DNA of 6,292 bases from Spirochaetaceae bacterium (GTDB lineage Bacteria; Spirochaetota; Spirochaetia; Treponematales; Breznakiellaceae). Where the stretch lies: the NCBI GenBank assembly GCA_031267475.1, contig JAIRZA010000088.1:1-6292 (forward strand), read 5' to 3'. Shown here piece by piece: positions 1 through 4,963 of the stretch. Under the pieces are notes generated by a model. That model was not told the DNA's origin. It saw only the letters and a program-made list of their open reading frames with translations, and ran no database searches. A program made the position numbers and the translations under genes. Positions within the stretch are counted from its first letter, which is position 1, and each line of letters opens with the position of its first letter.

Positions 1-94
1 ATTCTTTGAGCGCTGTTTCGACATCGCGGGTGATGTTGATGAACTCTCGTTCTCTATCCGTGTTAAACCATAGCTCTTTTGTGTATGTCTTCAT
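1..94 (-). CDS. yjbQ: YjbQ/UPF0047 family protein, N-terminal fragment (runs off the left edge)
   Basis: Reading leftwards from ATG at 94-92, 31 codons encode a protein beginning M-K-T-Y-T-K-E-L-W-F-N-T, then F-I-N-I-T, and the frame is still open at the window edge. This opening (K-E-L-W-F-N-T followed by a short gap and I-N-I-T) is the characteristic start of the YjbQ/UPF0047 family. These are small (about 130-140 residue) soluble proteins sometimes annotated as secondary thiamine-phosphate synthase because some members show weak activity of that kind; the physiological role is not settled. The start matches the family. A second in-frame ATG at 106-104 would add M-I-C-F, and no good Shine-Dalgarno precedes either. 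The gene is transcribed divergently from nrdR. The conserved histidines and the C-terminus lie outside the window, so the assignment rests on the N-terminal signature alone. Confidence 0.8.
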   Translation of the reverse strand, partial: MKTYTKELWFNTDREREFINITRDVETALKE

Positions 95-379
95 AAAGCA
101 TATCATGGCAAAAAAATCACATTTTGAGAAGCTCCTCTCGCCACCGCCAGCGGGTTTCTGCAACAACAGGGGTGTGGAGTTTCGCTCCGCGAAACTCCTA
201 AAGCAAAATGCGTAGCATTTTGCTACGCTACGCGGTATCATCCCCGCGAGTCCCCCGCAACACAAAAAGAAGTCTCACCGGTGGGCGTGGGATTTCTCAT
301 AACGCGCCGCCCTGCGGCGTTTCCTATCTTCCCTCCCCTAGCGCCCGCCACGATGCCCTGATATATATGCGCCCACCTA
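95..379. other. Gene-free intergenic stretch between divergent yjbQ and nrdR
   Basis: No convincing gene lies between the start of the leftward YjbQ-family gene and the nrdR promoters. An open frame at 208-438 begins inside a hairpin, has no ribosome binding site and resembles nothing recognisable. The stretch contains two perfect hairpins at 176-224 (listed separately), a short GC-rich hairpin at 305-319 (6-bp stem, loop CCT), an 8-bp palindrome CACCGGTG at 276-283, and an AT run (eight alternating bases) at 361-368. A leftward promoter for the YjbQ-family gene must lie here, but none was clear. Confidence 0.6.
176..224. repeat. Two tandem perfect hairpins (10-bp stems, 3-nt loops)
   Basis: The first palindrome pairs 176-185 (GGAGTTTCGC) with 189-198 (GCGAAACTCC) around the loop TCC. 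Three bases later the second pairs 202-211 (AGCAAAATGC) with 215-224 (GCATTTTGCT) around the loop GTA. Both have ten perfect base pairs and a three-base loop. No T-tract follows on either strand, so a simple intrinsic terminator is unlikely. The design resembles dispersed intergenic palindromes of the REP/BIME kind. Whether copies exist elsewhere in the genome cannot be seen from this window. Confidence 0.7.
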
Positions 380-408
380 TTGACACACAAGGGCTAGCGT
401 ACTATATT
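380..408 (+). promoter_or_regulatory. Sigma-70-type promoter P1 for nrdR-nrdD
   Basis: A perfect -35 hexamer TTGACA (380-385) is followed after exactly 17 bp by TATATT (403-408), one mismatch from the -10 consensus. The predicted transcript start is near 415, leaving about 40 nt before the nrdR ATG. A candidate NrdR box occupies the spacer. Confidence 0.65.
385..400 (+). promoter_or_regulatory. Candidate NrdR box 1
   Basis: ACACAAGGGCTAGCGT fits the general NrdR-box pattern (acaCwAtATaTwGwgt) at 11 of 16 positions by eye. The ACAC and GCGT arms are intact but the usual AT centre is missing. It sits between the -35 and -10 of P1, where a bound repressor would block RNA polymerase. Its start is 41 bp from that of box 2, close to four helical turns, which suits the paired sites NrdR is known to use. 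Confidence 0.35.
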
Positions 409-435
409 GACTTCATAAATATAAACCACTATATA
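407..435 (+). promoter_or_regulatory. Second, overlapping sigma-70-type promoter P2 for nrdR-nrdD
   Basis: TTGACT (407-412), 17 bp, then TATATA (430-435). It has the same layout as P1, shifted 27 bp downstream and sharing two bases with it. The common pattern is TTGAC, 16 bp, ACTATAT. The predicted start near 442 lies only about 15 nt before the nrdR ATG but still leaves the GGGAG ribosome binding site at 445-449 in the leader. It is less certain than P1 because AT-rich sequence yields such matches easily. Confidence 0.45.
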
Positions 436-441
436 TAAATC
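426..441 (+). promoter_or_regulatory. Candidate NrdR box 2
   Basis: CCACTATATATAAATC matches the NrdR-box pattern at about 12 of 16 positions: a good left arm and AT centre, with a degraded right arm. It overlaps the -10 of P2 and lies just downstream of P1. Since the next gene is nrdR, autorepression together with nrdD is the natural reading. Confidence 0.45.
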
Positions 442-456
442 ACTGGGAGTAAAATA

Positions 457-918
457 ATGCGGTGCCCAAACTGCGGCAATGTTGACGATAAAGTCCTCGA
501 ATCCAGAACTCTTGCCAACGGCGACGCCGTGCGGCGGCGGCGGGAGTGCGGCGACTGCGGATACCGCTTTACAAGCTACGAGCGTATAGAAGAAAAGCCG
601 CTTATGGTGGTAAAGCGCGACGGCAGACGGGAGCCTTTTGACCGTAACAAAATCGAGGCGGGTTTGGAACGGGCTATTCAGAAACGTCCTGTGTCGCGCA
701 TGGACATCGAGCAGCTTGTCAACGAAATTGAAGATAAGACGGCTATTTCCGCCGGTTTGGACAGGGAGACATCCACGAACCTTATCGGCGAAATGGCGCT
801 GGAAAAGCTGGAGCAGCTTGACAAGGTGGCGTATATTCGTTTTGCGTCTGTGTGCCGCCGTTTTGAGAATCTTGACGAATTTATTCAAGAAATTAAGAAA
901 TTAGGGAGAAAAAAATGA
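457..918 (+). CDS. nrdR: Transcriptional repressor NrdR
   Basis: This 153-residue protein has the full NrdR layout and usual length. An N-terminal zinc ribbon uses C3-P-N-C6 and C31-G-D-C34 as ligands, with the R-R-R-R stretch at 26-29 and Y-R-F-T-S-Y-E-R before the second domain. An ATP-cone of about residues 46-136 begins with V-V-K-R-D-G-R-R-E-P-F. In characterised members the cone senses the ATP/dATP balance, and the nucleotide-loaded oligomer binds paired NrdR boxes to repress ribonucleotide reductase genes. The ATG is preceded by GGGAG at 445-449 with 7-nt spacing. The TGA stop overlaps the nrdD ATG (ATGA, 915-918), so the two genes are very probably cotranscribed and translationally coupled. 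NrdR-box-like sequences in the promoter region suggest autoregulation. No defect was seen. Confidence 0.97.
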   Translation: MRCPNCGNVDDKVLESRTLANGDAVRRRRECGDCGYRFTSYERIEEKPLMVVKRDGRREPFDRNKIEAGLERAIQKRPVSRMDIEQLVNEIEDKTAISAGLDRETSTNLIGEMALEKLEQLDKVAYIRFASVCRRFENLDEFIQEIKKLGRKK

Positions 919-2990
919 TAAGAAATGTTGTAAAACGGTCGGGCGAAGTAAAACCCTACGACCGCGCTAAAATTAAAAATGCTATTTCCAAGGCTTTTGC
1001 CGCCGTTCAAAAGGAAAAACAGCATAATCATGCTGAAACAGACAAGGCGGACAGCAAGAAAATAGAGGCGATAACCTGCCGCGTCGAGGAAATGATCTCC
1101 GCCATGATGAATTTCAGGCACGAAAAATCGATTCCGGCGATTGAAGAAATACAGGATCTGGTCGAAAACGCTCTTGTCGAAGCGAAAGAAACCGCTGTAG
1201 CTAAAGCCTACATCTTGTACCGCGCCAAACACGACGCTATGCGCGATACTAAAAAGCTAATGCTTAATATCGATGAAACGATGGACGGCTATCTAAAGCA
1301 GTCGGACTGGCGGGTCAACGAGAACGCGAATGTAAATTATTCTTTAGGCGGACTAATTCTGCACAACTCCGGGAGCATTACCGCGAATTACTGGCTTAAA
1401 AACATCTATTCGCCCGAAATCGCGGACGCTCACAGGGACGCGGACTTTCATCTGCACGACTTATCCATGTTTTCCGGCTACTGCGCCGGCTGGTCGCTGC
1501 GCCAACTCATAAAAGAGGGACTAGGCGGCGTTCCGGACAAAATTACCAGCAAACCGGCAAAGCATCTTTCAACATTGATGCAGCAGGCGGTAAATTTCTT
1601 GGGCTGCCTTCAAAATGAATGGGCGGGGGCGCAGGCCTTCAGTTCTTTTGATACCTACATAGCTCCATTCGTTAAAGCGGACAACATGAGCGACAAAGAA
1701 GTTAAGCAGTGCCTTCAAAGTTTTGTTTTTGGCGTGAACACACCGAGTCGCTGGGGCAGTCAAGCGCCGTTTACTAACATCACGCTGGACTGGACGGTCC
1801 CGGACGACCTCAAAGACAAAAAAGCTGTAGTCGGCGGTAAGGAGATTGATTTTACATACGGGGACTGCAAGCCGGAGATGGACAGGGTGAACAAACTTTT
1901 CATCGAACTGATGCTGGAAGGCGATGCGGAAGGGCGCGGGTTTCAATATCCCATTCCCACCTACAACATTACCTACGATTTCGACTGGGACAGCGAAAAC
2001 ACCCGCTTATTGTTCGAGATGACTTCCCGTTACGGTACGCCTTATTTTCAAAATTTTGTGAATTCCGATCTTAACCCGGGCGACGTCCGCTCAATGTGTT
2101 GCAGACTTCAACTTGATAAACGCGAATTACGCAAGCGCGGCGGCGGGCTTTTCGGGTCTGACGAACTGACCGGCTCAATCGGCGTTGTTACAATAAACCT
2201 GCCCCGAATCGGCTATTTATCAAAGAACGAGGATGAATTTTTTGACCGGCTGCTTAGTTTGATGGAGCTGGCGAAGGAATCCCTCATTATAAAGCGGAAG
2301 GTTGTAAACAATTTACTGGAATCGGGGCTTTTCCCATATACAAGGCGCTATCTTGGTGCGCTGGATAATCATTTTAACACAATAGGACTTGTCGGGATGA
2401 ACGAATGTCTGCGGAATTTTTTAGGACCGGATGTTACAATCAGCACGAAACAGGGACAGTCTTTCGCTCTTAAAACACTTGAATTCATGCGCGGCAAGCT
2501 GGCTGACTTTCAGGAAGAAACCGGCGACCTGTTCAATCTTGAGGCGACTCCCGCCGAATCTACTTCGTACAGGCTGGCTAAACACGACAAAGAGCGCTAT
2601 CCTGATATTATTACAGCGGGGGAGGATGAACCGTACTACACGAACTCAACCCAGCTCCCCGTCATGCAGACAGACGATATTTTTGACGCGCTGGATCTAC
2701 AGGAAAAATTGCAAAGCGCTTACACCGGCGGCACTGTCTTTCACGCCTTTTTGGGCGAGGCTATAGACGACTGGCGCGCCTGCCGCGACCTTGTAAAGGC
2801 CATGGCTCAAAATTACCGGATCCCGTATTTTACTATATCGCCTACTTTCTCGGTTTGTCCGGTACACGGTTACCTGAAAGGCGAGCATTTTACTTGTCCA
2901 AAATGCAAACAAGAACGGGAAGACGACCTGCGCAGCCGTATAGCCGCCCTAGAATCCGAGCGGGAGGCCGTTCTAAAGACAGCCGTTTAA
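915..2990 (+). CDS. nrdD: Anaerobic (class III) ribonucleoside-triphosphate reductase, chain lacking the glycyl-radical domain
   Basis: The 691-residue product reduces ribonucleoside triphosphates to dNTPs under anaerobic conditions in the cytoplasm. An ATP-cone (about 1-105, opening V-V-K-R-S-G-E-V-K-P-Y) is followed by the ten-stranded barrel of class III enzymes. Visible landmarks are H-L-H-D-L at 179-183 with G-Y-C190 (the position expected for the thiyl-radical cysteine), a vicinal pair C395-C396 in R-S-M-C-C-R, and P-S-R-W-G-S-Q-A-P-F-T-N at 277-288. The C-terminal metal site is C648-P-V-H651 plus C661-P-K-C664. In the family a glycyl-radical motif (R-V-x-G-Y) should follow. Here the chain runs into a charged helical stretch (about 667-690) and stops at TAA without it. 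The motif is found instead in the next gene (3313-3867). The vicinal cysteines and the redoxin next door suggest reduction by a redoxin rather than formate, which is an inference. No nrdG activase is nearby. Confidence 0.95.
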   Translation: MIRNVVKRSGEVKPYDRAKIKNAISKAFAAVQKEKQHNHAETDKADSKKIEAITCRVEEMISAMMNFRHEKSIPAIEEIQDLVENALVEAKETAVAKAYILYRAKHDAMRDTKKLMLNIDETMDGYLKQSDWRVNENANVNYSLGGLILHNSGSITANYWLKNIYSPEIADAHRDADFHLHDLSMFSGYCAGWSLRQLIKEGLGGVPDKITSKPAKHLSTLMQQAVNFLGCLQNEWAGAQAFSSFDTYIAPFVKADNMSDKEVKQCLQSFVFGVNTPSRWGSQAPFTNITLDWTVPDDLKDKKAVVGGKEIDFTYGDCKPEMDRVNKLFIELMLEGDAEGRGFQYPIPTYNITYDFDWDSENTRLLFEMTSRYGTPYFQNFVNSDLNPGDVRSMCCRLQLDKRELRKRGGGLFGSDELTGSIGVVTINLPRIGYLSKNEDEFFDRLLSLMELAKESLIIKRKVVNNLLESGLFPYTRRYLGALDNHFNTIGLVGMNECLRNFLGPDVTISTKQGQSFALKTLEFMRGKLADFQEETGDLFNLEATPAESTSYRLAKHDKERYPDIITAGEDEPYYTNSTQLPVMQTDDIFDALDLQEKLQSAYTGGTVFHAFLGEAIDDWRACRDLVKAMAQNYRIPYFTISPTFSVCPVHGYLKGEHFTCPKCKQEREDDLRSRIAALESEREAVLKTAV

Positions 2991-2996
2991 CCGGAC

Positions 2997-3026
2997 GCCG
3001 TCCCCCGCTAAACAGCGGGGGACGGC
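2997..3026. repeat. Strong GC-rich hairpin just after nrdD
   Basis: Bases 2997-3009 pair perfectly with 3014-3026 (13 bp, core CCCCC/GGGGG) around the loop AAAC, starting 7 bp after the nrdD stop. No T-tract follows; a perfect 10-bp palindrome GCGGCGCCGC comes next at 3032-3041. It could be an inefficient terminator, a 3'-end stabiliser for nrdD mRNA that tunes the level of the downstream gene, or part of an inserted element. The sequence shows the structure but not the role. Confidence 0.7.
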
Positions 3027-3065
3027 GGGGCGCGGCGCCGCAGTTGCTGGAAAACGGGGAGGGAC

Positions 3066-3273
3066 ACAGCGTCATAGCTGTTAGAAAAAATTCGCTTTAC
3101 AGGGGGGAATGTAACGCAATAACTGTTAGAAAAATCAGCTTACGAGAGAACTACAGTGTCATAACTGTTAGAAAAAAAATCGCTTTACGGGAGGGAGCAC
3201 AGTGTCATAGTTGTTAGAAAAAATTCGTTTTACGATAAAAATACAGTGTCATAGCTGTTAGAAAAACTGTTAG
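3066..3273. repeat. Tandem array of about 44 bp, five copies plus a partial sixth
   Basis: The core GTCATARYTGTTAGAAAAA begins at 3071, 3116 (degenerate), 3158, 3204 and 3248, giving spacings of 45, 42, 46 and 44 bp. A partial copy (ACTGTTAGAGAAAA) begins at 3266. Most units continue with TTCGCTTTACG and a purine-rich stretch. Each unit except the second carries a short dyad, ACAGY-GTCATA-RCTGT. In copy 1 it reads ACAGC/GCTGT and in copy 3 ACAGT/ACTGT, a matched change on both arms; copies 4 and 5 pair with G-T wobbles. The array fills most of the 322-bp gap between nrdD and the glycyl-radical/redoxin gene. It is not a CRISPR: the units are divergent and there are no distinct spacers. Confidence 0.8.
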
Positions 3274-3299
3274 AGAAAATTGGAAAAAAGAAAGAATAT

Positions 3300-3306
3300 A
3301 AGGAGA
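3300..3306 (+). promoter_or_regulatory. Strong ribosome binding site fixing the start of the glycyl-radical/redoxin gene
   Basis: AAGGAGA lies 6 nt before the ATG at 3313. It is the strongest Shine-Dalgarno in the window. It favours this ATG over the in-frame TTG at 3280 and shows that the downstream half of the reductase has its own translation signal. Confidence 0.8.
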
Positions 3307-3312
3307 TTCTTT

Positions 3313-3867
3313 ATGAGAGAACTTAAGGAGATTGAGAAAGATTTAGAGCAGGCCCGCAATGAGCTTGCCAACGTAGAAGGACGCACCGCCGAAGTATACA
3401 GCCGGATAGTCGGCTATTACCGTTCTGTACGCAACTGGAATAAAGGCAAGCGCGAAGAATTCAAAGAGCGCCGCCTATATGATATAGAAACACTAACACC
3501 GGAAATTGCGGCTTGCGCTACTTGCGTAGTAGGCGAAGCGCGCGCGACGCTGTCCAAAGAACTCGACACGGCGGCTGAATCATCCGCGCCCCGCGTACTA
3601 TTGTTCGTGAAACACGGATGCCCCGCCTGCCCGGACGCGAAAGCCGCCGCCGGAAAACTGGGAATTCCGGTAAACACCATAGATACGGCGAGCGAAGACG
3701 GCATTGCCGAAGCCGCGCGCAGAAATGTCATATCCACACCCACAGCCATCCTGCTTAACGAAGACGGCAAAGAACTAAACCGCGCCCGCAACAGCGCCGG
3801 CATAGCTTCGCTGCTGAACTTCAGCACCGCCGGCGAACCCGCCGAATACAAACGCGCCGCGTCATGA
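3313..3867 (+). CDS. Stand-alone NrdD glycyl-radical domain fused to a glutaredoxin-like domain
   Basis: This 184-residue protein starts with a charged helix (about 3-24, K-E-I-E-K-D-L-E-Q-A). Next come E-V-Y-S-R31-I-V-G34-Y-Y and the N-W-N-K-G-K-R-E-E-F tail, which is the class III reductase glycyl-radical loop; G34 is the predicted radical site. Residues 94-170 look like a glutaredoxin/NrdH-type domain: a V-L-L-F-V strand, active-site C103-P-A-C106, and the cis-proline segment S-T-P143-T. A third cysteine pair, C68-A-T-C71, lies between the domains. The upstream nrdD product lacks exactly this radical motif, so the protein probably supplies the radical subunit and the electron-donating redoxin of a two-chain reductase. 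It resembles in principle the E. coli spare-part protein YfiD/GrcA, which replaces the damaged radical domain of pyruvate formate-lyase. The start at 3313 is set by AAGGAGA. The alternative is a decaying C-terminus of a broken nrdD, but the intact frame and good ribosome binding site argue against that. Confidence 0.85.
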   Translation: MRELKEIEKDLEQARNELANVEGRTAEVYSRIVGYYRSVRNWNKGKREEFKERRLYDIETLTPEIAACATCVVGEARATLSKELDTAAESSAPRVLLFVKHGCPACPDAKAAAGKLGIPVNTIDTASEDGIAEAARRNVISTPTAILLNEDGKELNRARNSAGIASLLNFSTAGEPAEYKRAAS

Positions 3868-3969
3868 ACATAGGGGCGCTCGTTCACTTGTAAACGGGTT
3901 ACAGTACGCTCCGCGTTAGCATACCGGCGAAGATTCGACAAAGGCGTGGGGCGTCTAACACCCATCAAA

Positions 3970-4911
3970 CTATTTATCAAACTGCCGCAGGAATTCATTA
4001 AAACGCCGCGGCAGCTTTGTAACAAAACGAGAGCGCCCCTTGCCGTCCGGCAAGACTATTTCAAGCGACTTTGCGTGCAACGCAAGCGTTGGACGCAAAG
4101 CCGCAAGCGAGCCGCGCATATTCACCGGACGGCCGTATAAGGGGTCGCCTATGATAGGATGCCCTATAGAACGCAAATGAACACGCAGTTGATGCGTTCT
4201 GCCCGTCTTAGGACGCAGCAACAACAACGAACACCCGCCGGCGCTCTTTATCACACGGTAATACGTTACCGCGTTTTTACCGCCGTCTTCTGAAACAGAG
4301 AAACGCTTACGGCAATATTTATCCCGGACAATGTTTGACGAAATTACGCCGCGTTCCTGCGCGGGACACCCTTTGACAATTGCGGCGTAAACCTTGCGCG
4401 CCGTTCGCGCCTTGAATTGATCCGCCAAAAAAGCAAGCGCGCCGGCGTCCCACGCGGCGATTATAAGACCCGATGTATCTTTATCCAAACGGTGGACAAT
4501 AAACGGACGAAAACCATCCTCAAATCCGGCGGCGGCGGTGGTTTTTGCCCGCTGAGTAAACCGCCAAAGCAAAGCGTGAACCAAAGTGCCGCTCCAGTTT
4601 CCCGCGCCCGGGTGAACGACCATTCCCTGCGGCTTGTTCAATACGATAACACGCTCGTCCTCGTAAACAACATTTAGCGGTATATCCTCCGGGATAATGC
4701 AAGCCGGGGGACATTCATCCCACGACAGACGCAAGTCATCACCGGATTTTACAAGGCGCGATATTTTTACAATTTTGCCATTCACCGCTGCGCTTAAACG
4801 CCTCGCCTTAATTTGCGAGCGCGGCATTAGGCCTAGATTTTCCGCGATATAAACATCAAGCCTTTTTATTTCAGATGACGGCAAATCGACAGTCCCGCAA
4901 TAATCACCCAC
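3970..4911 (-). CDS. RluA/RluD-family 23S rRNA pseudouridine synthase
   Basis: The enzyme converts specific uridines of large-subunit rRNA to pseudouridine. An N-terminal S4 RNA-binding domain (about 17-64, R-L-D-V-Y-I onwards) precedes the catalytic domain. That domain has N-K-P-Q-G-M-V-V-H-P-G near 92-102, the catalytic motif H-R-L-D-K-D-T-S-G with the aspartate at about 143, and R-P-K-T-G-R-T-H-Q-L-R-V-H-L at about 233-246. The length (313 residues) is normal. S4 plus this motif set is typical of RluD-like members (U1911/1915/1917), but the exact target cannot be read from sequence. GTG at 4911 is preferred because AGGGA lies 6 nt upstream. TTG at 4917 is also open, and an in-frame TAG at 4923-4921 bars anything longer. 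It is the last gene of a leftward set after yggS and the small exported protein (52-bp gap), and it converges on the nrd cluster. Confidence 0.93.
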   Translation of the reverse strand: MGDYCGTVDLPSSEIKRLDVYIAENLGLMPRSQIKARRLSAAVNGKIVKISRLVKSGDDLRLSWDECPPACIIPEDIPLNVVYEDERVIVLNKPQGMVVHPGAGNWSGTLVHALLWRFTQRAKTTAAAGFEDGFRPFIVHRLDKDTSGLIIAAWDAGALAFLADQFKARTARKVYAAIVKGCPAQERGVISSNIVRDKYCRKRFSVSEDGGKNAVTYYRVIKSAGGCSLLLLRPKTGRTHQLRVHLRSIGHPIIGDPLYGRPVNMRGSLAALRPTLALHAKSLEIVLPDGKGRSRFVTKLPRRFNEFLRQFDK

Positions 4912-4963
4912 AATCAATCCCTAAATCAGCGTTGCTTTAGCGTATTTTTTCGCAAGGAAGGCC

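Noticed and set aside
208..438. Possible small rightward gene upstream of nrdR
   Set aside because: It starts inside a hairpin, lacks a ribosome binding site, has arbitrary composition and runs through both predicted nrdR promoters.
394..888. Leftward open frame opposite nrdR
   Set aside because: It covers the promoter region and is wholly antisense to nrdR, whose family match is unambiguous.
2865..2880. H-G-Y-L in the NrdD C-terminus as a possible glycyl-radical motif
   Set aside because: It lies within the metal-binding segment C-P-V-H-G-Y-L and lacks the R-x-x-G-Y arginine and the downstream N-x-G-K tail, which are all present in the next gene.
3211..3239. Promoter TTGTTA-17-GATAAA inside repeat copy 4
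   Set aside because: Spacing is right, but the -10 is poor and the sequence is part of an A/T-rich repeat; other copies do not keep the -10. Too weak to list, though an internal promoter for the radical/redoxin gene remains possible.
3066..3273. CRISPR array
   Set aside because: The units diverge along their whole length, the intervals between cores are related to each other instead of being unique spacers, and no cas gene is present.
2991..3312. A self-splicing intron or intein joining nrdD to the downstream radical domain
   Set aside because: There is a clean stop, tandem repeats in place of a catalytic core, no intein residues, and the downstream part has its own strong ribosome binding site and ATG. 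A group I or II covariance search would settle it.
3865..3886. Terminator hairpin after the radical/redoxin gene
   Set aside because: It has only a 5-bp stem (TGAAC/GTTCA) with a 12-nt loop and no T-tract. No convincing terminator was found between the convergent operons at 3868-3969.
3417..4025. Long leftward open frame opposite the radical/redoxin gene
   Set aside because: It lies antisense to a well-supported gene, has low-complexity Ala/Ser/Arg composition typical of a shadow frame, and shows no recognisable motif.
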